A stretch of DNA of 19,520 nt from Hyphomicrobiaceae bacterium UBA7697 (GTDB lineage Bacteria > Pseudomonadota > Alphaproteobacteria > Rhizobiales > Methyloligellaceae). Below, piece after piece: positions 5,817 through 13,582 of the stretch (position 1 is the first letter of the stretch; each line of letters begins with the position of its first letter). A program made the translations under genes and the position numbers. The notes under the pieces were generated by a model. That model saw only the letters and a program-made list of their open reading frames with translations, ran no database searches and was not told the origin of the DNA. The stretch lies in the NCBI GenBank assembly GCA_002482645.1, contig DLGJ01000014.1, positions 1,509-21,028 on the forward strand. Direction: 5' to 3'.

Positions 5817-8813
5817 CTAACCGCGCGACCACCAGCCTTTACGCCGCGGCGTGCGCTCTTCGCTGCTCTCGCTTTCGACACGGATCTCCGGCCTGGGGGC
5901 GGGCTCTACGGGCTTCTCGCTGGACGCGGCGATACTGAGCGCAGGCTCCGGCTCACGGGGGGACGGCTCGACCGACTCCTCGTCGAAGGCCTCGTCCGCC
6001 TCTTGTTCCGGCTGATCGTCCTGCTCCGGGACATCTTCATGCGCGGCCTGAACTTCAACCTGCGTCTCCGAGGCCGCCGCGGCATCGTTGTGCGATGTCT
6101 CGCTGTCTGAAGTGTTGCCGTCCGATGTCTCGCTGTCCAATGCCGCTTCGGGCTCCCCGGTCTCGGAGAGGGCTTCCACGGCCCCATGCGGGTCGGCCTG
6201 GTCCATGTGCTCGATCGAAGCACTGTCCCCGTCGCCACTGTCTCCGTCGCTACCGTCGACGCCTGCGCCGTCCTCGCGCTCCGCGTTCGCCTCGGCGGCG
6301 TTCGACTGACCGCGTCCCCGGCCGCGGCGTCCGCCACGGCGTCCCCGGCGGCGCGATTTGCGCGGTTGCGTCTCGGCGTCCGCCTCCGCCGTCTCCTCGC
6401 CGGCCTCGCCGTCAGCCTCGTCGCTGTCCGCCGCCGTCGTGTCGGCGGACTGGAAGTCGCTGTCGCTGTCGCTCTCTCCTTCGCCGCGTCCCCGGCCGCG
6501 CCTGCGCCGGCGGGACCGCCGCTTTCCGGCCTCGCTGTCGCCGTCTCCGGACTGCGCGGCCTCGTCGCGATGATGCGCCCAATCCATGTGGATCACGGTG
6601 CCGTCGTCCGAAATCTGACCGCCGTCCGTTCCACGCTCGATGACGAATTGCGAGATATGCAAGTCCTTGTCGGCTTCCACCGTGATCGGAACCAGGTAGC
6701 GGGCCTCGATGTCCTTCAGATGCGCGCGCTTCTGGTTGAGGATATAGAGCGCGACCTCGACCGCGGTCGTCGCGCTCAGCGGCATCACGCCGTCGGTGAT
6801 GAGACGGTCTTCGATCGAACGCAAAATATCGAGCGCGACCGATTCCACGGACCGCACGATGCCGGTGCCCTGACACATGGGGCAGGCATTGGTCGAACCT
6901 TCCAGAACGCCGGTCCGCAGCCGTTGTCGCGACATTTCCAACAGGCCGAAATGACTGATGCGCCCGACTTGGATGCGCGCGCGGTCGTTACGCAGCGCGT
7001 CCTTCAGGCGCCGCTCGACCTGCCGGTTGTTGCGCCGCTCATCCATGTCGATGAAGTCGATCACGATCAGCCCGGCCAAATCGCGCAACCGAAGCTGCCG
7101 CGCGATTTCCTCGGCGGCCTCCACGTTGGTCTTGAGCGCGGTGTCTTCGATATTGTGTTCGCGCGTTGCCTTGCCCGAGTTCACATCGACCGAGACCAAA
7201 GCTTCGGTCTGGTTGATGACGATGTAGCCGCCGGACTTCAGCGTCACTTGCGGAGAGAACATCGCCCCCAACTGCCGTTCCACCTGATAGCGGATGAAGA
7301 TCGGCTCGGGATCCTTGTACGGCTTCACGTTCTTCGCATGGCTCGGCATCAGCATGCGCATGAAGTCCTTGGCCTCGCGATAGGCGTCGTCGCCCGCAAC
7401 GAGCACCTCGTCGATATCCTTGTTGTACAGATCGCGGATGGACCGTTTGATCAGGCTGCCTTCCTCGTAAACGAGGGCGGGGGCGGTCGACTTCAAGGTC
7501 AGATCCCGAACCGTCTCCCATAGCCGCAAGAGATAGTCGTAGTCGCGCTTGATTTCCGTTTTGGTGCGCTGGGCGCCGGCCGTGCGGATAATCAGCCCCA
7601 TGCCTTCGGGGACCTCGAGCTCGCCCGCGATCTCCCGCAAACGTTTGCGGTCGGTCGGCTGCGTAATCTTGCGCGAAATGCCGCCGCCCCGGGCCGTGTT
7701 CGGCATGAGTACGGTGTAGCGTCCCGCGAGGGAAAGATAGGTCGTCAGCGCGGCGCCCTTATTGCCGCGCTCTTCCTTCACGACCTGGACCAGGATGATT
7801 TGGCGGCGCCGGATAACTTCCTGGATTTTGTAGGGGCGGCCGCGCTTGCGCCGTGCGCGCTCGGGCAACTCCTCGAGTGCATCCTCCGAACCGACGGACT
7901 CTACCCGGTCCTTTTCCGACTTGCGCCCGCGGTCATCGCCTTGGCCGTCGTCATCCTCATCGCTGTCGTCGTCCTCGTCCGAGTCGTCGTCCGAGTCGTC
8001 ATCGTCGTCCGAGTCCTCGTCCAAGTCGTCGTCGTCCGAGTCGTCATCGTCGTCGTTCGAGTCCTCGTCCTCGTCTTCGTCGAGGTCGTCGTCCTCGCGG
8101 GCAGTGCCGGTGCCGCCGTCTTCTCCGGCCGTCTCTTCTCCGGTGCCGGCCGCCTCGGCAACTCCGTAAGACGCCTCGTCGTCGCCGCCGTCATCGTCCG
8201 GCTCCTCGAACTCGATGCTGTCGGGCGACGGGTCCGCCGGCTCGGAAACCTCATGGGTCAGGTCCGCGACTTCGAGCACGATATCGGGACCGTCGTCATC
8301 GTCGCGCGGTGTGGTGTCGATCTCGTCGTCGTCGTCGACCTCGAACGTCGCGATGGGAAGCGCCTCGTGCCGCTGCGTGCCGGCGTCCTGTGCGGGTTCG
8401 CGGTTCCGGGCCTCCTTGTTGCGGCCTTCGCCACGTCCGCGGCCACGCCTTCCGCGCCGCCGCCGCCGTCCGCCGCCATTGGACGCGGCATCGTCCTCGG
8501 CGGCCTCCTCGGCGGAGGCCCGGCTTTGCTCGGCCGCTTCCTCGTCAAGGAGCGCTTGACGGTCCGCAACCGGGATCTGGTAATAATCGGGGTGAATTTC
8601 GGAAAAAGCCAAGAAACCATGCCGATTGCCGCCGTAGTCGACAAAGGCTGCTTGGAGAGACGGCTCTACCCGCGTGACTTTCGCGAGGTAAATATTTCCG
8701 CGTAACTGTTTTTTACTGGCGGATTCGTAATCAAATTCCTCGACACGATTTCCCTTGACGACGACCCGGGTCTCCTCCGGATGCGCCGCATCGATCAGCA
8801 TTTTGTTTGCCAT
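5817..8813 (-). CDS. rne: Ribonuclease E with acidic insertion in the S1 domain
   Basis: RNase E is the endonuclease that starts mRNA decay and processes rRNA and tRNA; it scaffolds the degradosome. The product has 998 residues. The S1 domain begins normally (MLIDAAHPEETRVVV to FLAFSEIHPDYY, about residues 5-78). It is then interrupted by a hydrophilic insertion (about 90-327) with an Arg/Gly patch (116-130) and a run of Asp/Ser/Glu (241-290), and resumes at IILVQVVKEERGNKGAALT. The catalytic Asp543 (VDVNSGKATR) and Asp586 (IVIDFIDM) match E. coli Asp303 and Asp346, and the zinc-link CPMC is at 644-647, so the net insertion is 240 residues. From about 750 on the tail is disordered, with two Arg/Gly blocks (764-780, 818-836) and long acidic stretches. 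The last residues RKGWWSRG carry the GWW motif that binds PNPase in Caulobacter RNase E. GGCGGAG precedes the ATG. The gene is convergent with the aminotransferase and divergent from the amidase. Confidence 0.97.
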   Translation of the reverse strand: MANKMLIDAAHPEETRVVVKGNRVEEFDYESASKKQLRGNIYLAKVTRVEPSLQAAFVDYGGNRHGFLAFSEIHPDYYQIPVADRQALLDEEAAEQSRASAEEAAEDDAASNGGGRRRRRGRRGRGRGEGRNKEARNREPAQDAGTQRHEALPIATFEVDDDDEIDTTPRDDDDGPDIVLEVADLTHEVSEPADPSPDSIEFEEPDDDGGDDEASYGVAEAAGTGEETAGEDGGTGTAREDDDLDEDEDEDSNDDDDDSDDDDLDEDSDDDDDSDDDSDEDDDSDEDDDGQGDDRGRKSEKDRVESVGSEDALEELPERARRKRGRPYKIQEVIRRRQIILVQVVKEERGNKGAALTTYLSLAGRYTVLMPNTARGGGISRKITQPTDRKRLREIAGELEVPEGMGLIIRTAGAQRTKTEIKRDYDYLLRLWETVRDLTLKSTAPALVYEEGSLIKRSIRDLYNKDIDEVLVAGDDAYREAKDFMRMLMPSHAKNVKPYKDPEPIFIRYQVERQLGAMFSPQVTLKSGGYIVINQTEALVSVDVNSGKATREHNIEDTALKTNVEAAEEIARQLRLRDLAGLIVIDFIDMDERRNNRQVERRLKDALRNDRARIQVGRISHFGLLEMSRQRLRTGVLEGSTNACPMCQGTGIVRSVESVALDILRSIEDRLITDGVMPLSATTAVEVALYILNQKRAHLKDIEARYLVPITVEADKDLHISQFVIERGTDGGQISDDGTVIHMDWAHHRDEAAQSGDGDSEAGKRRSRRRRRGRGRGEGESDSDSDFQSADTTAADSDEADGEAGEETAEADAETQPRKSRRRGRRGGRRGRGRGQSNAAEANAEREDGAGVDGSDGDSGDGDSASIEHMDQADPHGAVEALSETGEPEAALDSETSDGNTSDSETSHNDAAAASETQVEVQAAHEDVPEQDDQPEQEADEAFDEESVEPSPREPEPALSIAASSEKPVEPAPRPEIRVESESSEERTPRRKGWWSRG
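7944..8093 (-). repeat. Trinucleotide-rich low-complexity tract encoding Asp/Ser/Glu repeats in rne
   Basis: About 150 bases of imperfect GAC/GAT/TCG/GAG-type codons (gtcgtcgtcc, gagtcgtcg on the plus strand) encode residues 241-290 of RNase E, with recurring DSDDDD, DEDSDD and DEDDD units. The period is three bases and the unit is in frame, so length changes by slippage would keep the reading frame. Confidence 0.85.
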
Positions 8814-9236
8814 GTTGTCTGTTCTCCGCCGCGCGGAACTCGGCAGTCGGCGGCGTGCGCCGTCCCGCCGGGCGCGAGCCTAAAGACCGCGCGGACCAAT
8901 ATTCGCTAGATGATTGTTCCAGGCGACGACCCGTCACGGGCCCGCTTGCCAGGCTGAAGGGCGTTGTCGGCCCCGACCGGCGAACGGCGAGCGGAAGCGA
9001 GAAAGCACCGTAGTTACGGTCGCTTATCTGGCCTCTCAAACTCTGCATCGCGATTTCCTAAATCGGCCGCGGACAATGCGCTGCGGCCAGCTTCATACTC
9101 ACGCGGCGACTGAACTCCAATGCCGCCGCATTCGAGCGTCGGAGCCGAATTCCAAGGGCTCGACGCGCCAAAAATGCTTTTGCCCGTCCCGCTTCCAGCG
9201 TCCTAGGGCTTGGGACTCACTGATTTGAGTCACCTT

Positions 9237-9266
9237 CTATTAGTGTGTTGCCGGGAGATTTGGCAA
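9237..9266 (-). promoter_or_regulatory. rne: Possible sigma-70-type promoter for rne
   Basis: On the minus strand TTGCCA (9261-9266) and TAATAG (9237-9242) are separated by 18 bases, a fair match to -35/-10 elements. Transcription from here would give an rne leader of roughly 415 bases that begins close to the GACTCA/TGAGTC hairpin. Only pattern matching supports this. Confidence 0.3.
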
Positions 9267-9305
9267 GTGCTGAGCGTTGGACGGCCCGCGGGGCACAACG
9301 GACGC

Positions 9306-9323
9306 TTAACCAGACGTGGTTAA
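9306..9323. promoter_or_regulatory. 18-bp dyad of CtrA-like half-sites upstream of the amidase
   Basis: TTAACCA and TGGTTAA form a perfect inverted repeat around the centre GACG. Each arm matches seven bases of the known alphaproteobacterial CtrA half-site TTAACCAT. The spacing is not that of the full direct site TTAA-N7-TTAA. It lies about 135 bases before the amidase start and about 490 before the rne start, so it could serve either gene. Confidence 0.4.
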
Positions 9324-9459
9324 TAATCTGCCCGCGGCAGGGGTCGATTCGGACCACATTCCGGCCGCAGAAGCGTTCCCGACGCTTGTCAGCATGAACG
9401 AAATCGCTTTGACGGCGTTTCGTGCGCAGGCGGAGGTCGAGTAGGTCGAGTTGGACGAA

Positions 9460-10704
9460 ATGCCAGTCATGCGTCAGTTGCGGGCGTGGTCTTCAGTGCC
9501 GTGTTTGGCGCTTGTCGTCTTCGCACTCGTTTTATTTCCCGCGTCGCGGCCTGCCTTGGCGGAGCAATCGGGTGCCGTCGCGCAAGATGCGCGCCTTGCC
9601 GGCGACCGTGAGCGCACACGCTTCATCGCCGACCTGTCCAAGAAGGTGGACGTCAATGTCTTCGCGCTCGGCGACCCCTACCGCGTGATCGTCGACGCCG
9701 CCGATGTGAGCTTCCAGATGCCCGAGGGCATCGGCAACGAGACGGTGGGCCTGGTCACGGCGTTCCGCTACGGGCTGTTCGCGCAAGGCAAATCTCGCAT
9801 CGTGCTCGACTTGAGCGGCCCGTTCCTGATCGACCGGACCTTCGTTCTCGCGCCGCGAGACGATCAGCCCGCCCGTCTCGTCATCGACCTGGTGCCGACC
9901 GACGAGGAGACATTCCTCGCGAAGCTCAAGGAACAACGCGGCAAGATCGCGGAAGCCGAAACGGTCGAGCGCCCCGCGGTGTCGCCGCCGCCCGACGATG
10001 CAAAGCCAGTGGTCGTTTTGGACCCTGGCCATGGCGGTGTGGATCCCGGCGCGAAGAGCGCCGGCGGCGTCCAGGAAAAGGAAGTTGTCCTAGCGTTCGC
10101 GAAGCGGCTGAAAGCCAAGCTGGAGGCCACGGACCGGTATCAGGTGTTCATGACACGCGAGGACGATACGTTCCTGCCTCTCAAGGAGCGGGTCAGCTAC
10201 GCCCAGAAGAAGGGGGCGGGGCTCTTCGTGTCGCTTCATGCGGACTATTTCCCGACCGAAATCGACGACGCGCGCGGCGCCACCGTGTTCACGCTCTCCG
10301 AGGAAGCGACCGACGACGAGGCCAGGGCGCTGGCCGCGAAAGAGAATTTCTCGGACGCGATCGCGGGCGTGGAACTGCCGAAGGACTCCGACGAGGTCGT
10401 GACGAACATCTTGATCGACCTCGCACAGCGCGAAACCAACAACCGGTCCGCGGTTCTAGCCCGGTCCATCGTGGGCGAACTGGCCGCGAACGGCCGGCTG
10501 CACACGAAGCAGTTGCGGTCGGCCGGCTTTCGAGTCCTCAAGGCGCCGGACGTGCCCTCCGTTCTTGTCGAACTCGGCTTCCTGTCGAACGAGGAGGACG
10601 AGAAACAGCTCACCTCGGACGCCTGGCGCGACCGTATGGCGGTGTCCATCACGGCCGCGATCGACAACTATTTCGCAAAGCGCATCGCCCGCGCGCCGTT
10701 CTAA
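9460..10704 (+). CDS. amiC: Periplasmic N-acetylmuramoyl-L-alanine amidase with AMIN domain
   Basis: This zinc enzyme cuts the bond between muramic acid and the stem peptide, mainly to split daughter-cell walls. The 414-residue product has a signal peptide ending PALA-EQ (cleavage after about residue 34), an AMIN domain (about 45-150) that targets the enzyme to the wall or septum, a linker, and an Amidase_3 domain (about 183-405). Zinc ligands are His191 (DPGHGG), Glu206 (QEKEVVLA) and His260 (SLHAD), and the catalytic Glu is Glu371 (VELGFLSNEED). The insertion EEATDDEAR to IVGEL (about 280-345) matches the autoinhibitory helix region of AmiC, so activation by an EnvC/NlpD/DipM-type LytM protein is likely. 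Start choice is open between ATG 9460 (GAG 9 bases upstream) and TTG 9451 (AGG 5 bases upstream). mrcA follows 147 bases later on the same strand. The symbol follows the E. coli type; amiA or amiB would be equally defensible. Confidence 0.95.
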   Translation: MPVMRQLRAWSSVPCLALVVFALVLFPASRPALAEQSGAVAQDARLAGDRERTRFIADLSKKVDVNVFALGDPYRVIVDAADVSFQMPEGIGNETVGLVTAFRYGLFAQGKSRIVLDLSGPFLIDRTFVLAPRDDQPARLVIDLVPTDEETFLAKLKEQRGKIAEAETVERPAVSPPPDDAKPVVVLDPGHGGVDPGAKSAGGVQEKEVVLAFAKRLKAKLEATDRYQVFMTREDDTFLPLKERVSYAQKKGAGLFVSLHADYFPTEIDDARGATVFTLSEEATDDEARALAAKENFSDAIAGVELPKDSDEVVTNILIDLAQRETNNRSAVLARSIVGELAANGRLHTKQLRSAGFRVLKAPDVPSVLVELGFLSNEEDEKQLTSDAWRDRMAVSITAAIDNYFAKRIARAPF

Positions 10705-10813
10705 CGGCCGGGCCACGGATGCCGGGGCAGGGCAAAAGTGGCCGAAGCGCCTGGATTAGGGGCGACTGTTGCGTTTTGTTGCCATATTCTTGGTTAGGTT
10801 GAAGTCAGGAGTG

Positions 10814-10831
10814 CCGCCCACCGGCGGGCGG
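10814..10831 (+). promoter_or_regulatory. GC-rich hairpin in the mrcA leader
   Basis: CCGCCC and GGGCGG enclose a 6-base loop, 20 bases before the mrcA ATG. It is not followed by uridines, so it is not a standard terminator. It could limit read-through or ribosome access, or be of no consequence. Confidence 0.25.
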
Positions 10832-10851
10832 AGCGAGACGGTAGAGATCAC

Positions 10852-13470
10852 ATGGACATTACGGCACCGGTCAAACCGTCCAAGCCAGGGCGGAAAAAGA
10901 AACGCGGCGGGTTCTTCTTGCGGCTGTTGGGCTTTGCCTTCGCCGCTTGCATGATCCTGTCCATTGCTGTCGCCGGAGCGGTGGCCTTCGTCTTGTGGAA
11001 GGTGTCCCAGGAACTCCCGGACTACGAGAAGCTCGCCAGATACGAACCGCCGGTCATGACCCGCATTCACGCCAATGACGGGCGTCTGATCGCGGAATAT
11101 GCGCGTCAACGGCGGATCTACGTGCCGATCACTGCAATCCCGAAGCGCGTGATCGATGCGTTTATTTCCGCCGAGGACAAGAATTTCTATCAGCATGGCG
11201 GCCTGGACATTCAGGGCATCGTCCGCGCCATCATCGCCAATTTGAGCACGATGCAGTCGGGCGGCAGCCACATGGTCGGCGCTTCGACCATCACGCAGCA
11301 GGTCGCGAAGAACTTCCTGCTGACCAGCGAGCAGAATGTCGAGCGTAAGTTGAAGGAGGCGATTCTCGCCATCCGAATCGAACGGGCCTTCACCAAGGAT
11401 CAAATCCTCGAACTGTATCTCAACGAGATTTATCTCGGCGGCGGCGCCTACGGTGTCGCGGCGGCGGCACAGCGCTATTGGAATAAGGCCCTGAACGAAC
11501 TCACCTTGGACGAGGCGGCGTATCTGGCGACGCTGCCGAAGGCGCCCAGCCGCTACGATCCGTACAAGCATACGAAACGCGCGCTTGCCCGGCGCAACTG
11601 GGTGATCGACCGCGTCGTCGAGAACGGATTCGCCACGGCGGAGGAAGGCGAGGAGGCGAAGGCGAGGCCGCTTGGCGTCCTGGCGCGGAAATACGGTCCG
11701 CAAATCCATGCATCGGAATATTACGCCGAAGAGGTTCGCCGCGAAATTCTCGACCGGTTCGGCGAGGACAAGCTTTACGGCGGCGGCCTTTCGGTCCGGA
11801 CGTCGTTGGATCCTCGCATGCAGGCCATCGCGCGCGAGGCGCTCGTGGATGGCTTGACCAGCTATGACCGGTCCCATGCCGGTTGGCGTGGCGTCGAAAA
11901 GAACATCGACACATCCGGCGATTGGGGCAAGACGCTCGCGGGCATTCCGGTCTGGAAGGACATCGAGCCGTGGAGGCTCGCCGTCGTCCTCGAAGTGAAC
12001 AACGAGGCCGCGAAGATCGGAGTCCGCCCAGGGCGCGACAAGCAAGGTCAACTCGTCGAGGACCGGGAAACCGGTGTCATTCCCGCTTCTCAAGTGCGGT
12101 GGACCCGCAAGCCCATCAAGTCCGTTCTGAAGCCCGGCGACGTCGTCTACGTCGCGCCGGTCGAGAAGACGAAAAAGGCGGAAGGGGACGACGAAACCGA
12201 GATCACGGAGGTGGTGGCAGGTGAATGGTCTCTCCAGCAGGTCCCGAAGGTCAGCGGCGCGCTCGTGGCCATGGACCCGCATTCGGGCCGCGTGCTGGCG
12301 ATCGCCGGCGGTTTCAGCTTCCATCAGAGCCAGTTCGACCGCGCGACCCAGGCCCTGCGGCAGCCGGGCTCGTCGTTTAAGCCGCTCATCTATCTGACAG
12401 CGCTCGACAACGGATATGCACCCAACAGCATCATCCTCGACGGCCGGATTTGCGTGAGCCAGGGCCGCGGCATGCCGCCATGGTGCCCGAAGAACTATTC
12501 GGGCGGCGGCGCAGGTCCATCCACCTTGCGCACAGGCATCGAGAAGTCCCGGAACTTGATGACCGTGCGTCTGTCGCGGGATATCGGCATGCCGGTCATC
12601 GCCGAATATGCGCGGCGCTTCGGCGTCTACGACAACCTCATGCCGGCCCTGTCCATGTCGCTCGGCGCGGGCGAGACGACGCTTCTTCGCATGGTCACGG
12701 CCTATTCGATGATCGCGAACGGAGGCCGGAAAGTCGAGGCGACGTTCATCGACCGGATCCAGGATCGCTATGGGCGTACGGTCTGGCGGCACGACAAGCG
12801 TGACTGCAAAGGGTGTTCGGCCCGGGAATGGACGGGCCAGACCGAGCCGGAACTCGTCGATGTGCGGGATCAGGTCGTGAATCCCATCGCGGCGTATCAG
12901 ATGGTCGGGATCATGGAGGGCGTCGTGCAGTCCGGTACGGCGCGCCGCCTGGTTTCCCTGAAGCGCCCCGTGGCCGGCAAGACCGGGACGACCAACAATT
13001 ACAAGGACGCATGGTTCATCGGCTATACGCCGGACCTCGTCGTCGGGGCCTATGTGGGCTACGACCAGCCCAAGCCCATGGGCCGAAGCGCGACGGGCGG
13101 CGGACTGGCCGCGCCGATCGTGAAACAGTTCATGGAAGAGGCGCTGCGGGACGTGCCGCCCAAGCCGTTCCGTGCCCCGCCCGGTGCGATCATGATTCCC
13201 GTGAACCACAAAACGGGTCTGCCCGCGCGCAAAGGGCAGCCGGGAACGGTCATCGAAGCGTTCAAGCCCGAGCAGGTGTCGGCGGCCGCTGCCGCGCAAG
13301 CCCAGGCGGAGCCGGACGGGGATGGCGGGCAGGGCGGTGCCTATCCGTCTTATCCGACCGCGGCGGCTCCAGCGCCGGTACCGCGCCAATCCGCCAGTCC
13401 GCCGCGGGCCATGGCGCAGCCGACCCAACCCCGCCGTCAGCGCCGTACCGGTATCTTCGGGCGGTTCTGA
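10852..13470 (+). CDS. mrcA: Class A penicillin-binding protein 1A (transglycosylase/transpeptidase)
   Basis: PBP1A polymerises lipid II into glycan strands and cross-links them in the periplasm; it is the target of beta-lactams. The 872-residue product has a cationic cytoplasmic tail (KKKR at 15-18), one membrane segment (about 24-48) and a GT51 domain (about 70-245) with catalytic Glu108 in SAEDKNFYQHGG and the ASTITQQVAKN motif. An OB-like domain (about 345-450) is followed by a transpeptidase domain (about 460-770) with all three motifs: SSFK with Ser507 and Lys510, SRN at 566-568, and KTGT at 710-713. The last 80 or so residues are a disordered Ala/Pro/Gln/Arg-rich tail. The ATG at 10852 follows a weak GAGA site. 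It lies downstream of the amidase and probably shares its transcript; prfB follows after 112 bases. Confidence 0.97.
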   Translation: MDITAPVKPSKPGRKKKRGGFFLRLLGFAFAACMILSIAVAGAVAFVLWKVSQELPDYEKLARYEPPVMTRIHANDGRLIAEYARQRRIYVPITAIPKRVIDAFISAEDKNFYQHGGLDIQGIVRAIIANLSTMQSGGSHMVGASTITQQVAKNFLLTSEQNVERKLKEAILAIRIERAFTKDQILELYLNEIYLGGGAYGVAAAAQRYWNKALNELTLDEAAYLATLPKAPSRYDPYKHTKRALARRNWVIDRVVENGFATAEEGEEAKARPLGVLARKYGPQIHASEYYAEEVRREILDRFGEDKLYGGGLSVRTSLDPRMQAIAREALVDGLTSYDRSHAGWRGVEKNIDTSGDWGKTLAGIPVWKDIEPWRLAVVLEVNNEAAKIGVRPGRDKQGQLVEDRETGVIPASQVRWTRKPIKSVLKPGDVVYVAPVEKTKKAEGDDETEITEVVAGEWSLQQVPKVSGALVAMDPHSGRVLAIAGGFSFHQSQFDRATQALRQPGSSFKPLIYLTALDNGYAPNSIILDGRICVSQGRGMPPWCPKNYSGGGAGPSTLRTGIEKSRNLMTVRLSRDIGMPVIAEYARRFGVYDNLMPALSMSLGAGETTLLRMVTAYSMIANGGRKVEATFIDRIQDRYGRTVWRHDKRDCKGCSAREWTGQTEPELVDVRDQVVNPIAAYQMVGIMEGVVQSGTARRLVSLKRPVAGKTGTTNNYKDAWFIGYTPDLVVGAYVGYDQPKPMGRSATGGGLAAPIVKQFMEEALRDVPPKPFRAPPGAIMIPVNHKTGLPARKGQPGTVIEAFKPEQVSAAAAAQAQAEPDGDGGQGGAYPSYPTAAAPAPVPRQSASPPRAMAQPTQPRRQRRTGIFGRF

Positions 13471-13582
13471 TCGCGTAGCGGGCGCGCCGGGCCATATCCA
13501 ATGCTAAGAGATGTTGCCAGCACGGAGTCGGTCCGCGCGCGAATCTGTCGTTTGACCATCCAAGACACAGCAAGAGGGTAGG

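Larger units (their letters stand above)
8814..9459. other. Divergent rne/amidase intergenic region with long leaders
   Basis: This stretch of about 650 bases holds no credible protein gene; the short open frames across it have no family-like content. Reading left to right it contains the rne ribosome binding site, GC-rich sequence able to fold (repeated ccgcgcgg near 8828 and 8888), a GACTCA/TGAGTC hairpin at 9214-9231, a possible minus-strand promoter at 9237-9266, the TTAACCA/TGGTTAA dyad at 9306-9323, and an AAGCGT/ACGCTT hairpin at 9371-9387 in the amidase leader. The length suggests that rne has a long 5' untranslated region, as it does in E. coli where the leader mediates autoregulation; here this is inference. 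Confidence 0.55.

Noticed and set aside
7944..8093. Triplet-rich tract as a CRISPR-like or satellite array
   Set aside because: There are no spacers or fixed-length repeats; it is in-frame coding sequence for an acidic run in RNase E.
6186..8705. Plus-strand frames of 445 and 301 codons opposite rne
   Set aside because: They mirror the low-complexity rne sequence (runs of Val/Leu/Ser complementary to Asp/Ser codons), while rne shows clear catalytic residues on the other strand.
8914..9228. A 104-codon plus-strand frame in the rne leader as a small gene
   Set aside because: No ribosome binding site, no family-like content, and many Arg/Cys/Ser residues typical of chance translation.
10756..13428. 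An 890-codon open frame on the minus strand, antisense to PBP1A
   Set aside because: The plus strand encodes a complete class A PBP with every catalytic motif. The antisense product is Arg/Gly/Asp-biased with no recognisable domain, as expected of a shadow frame in GC-rich DNA.
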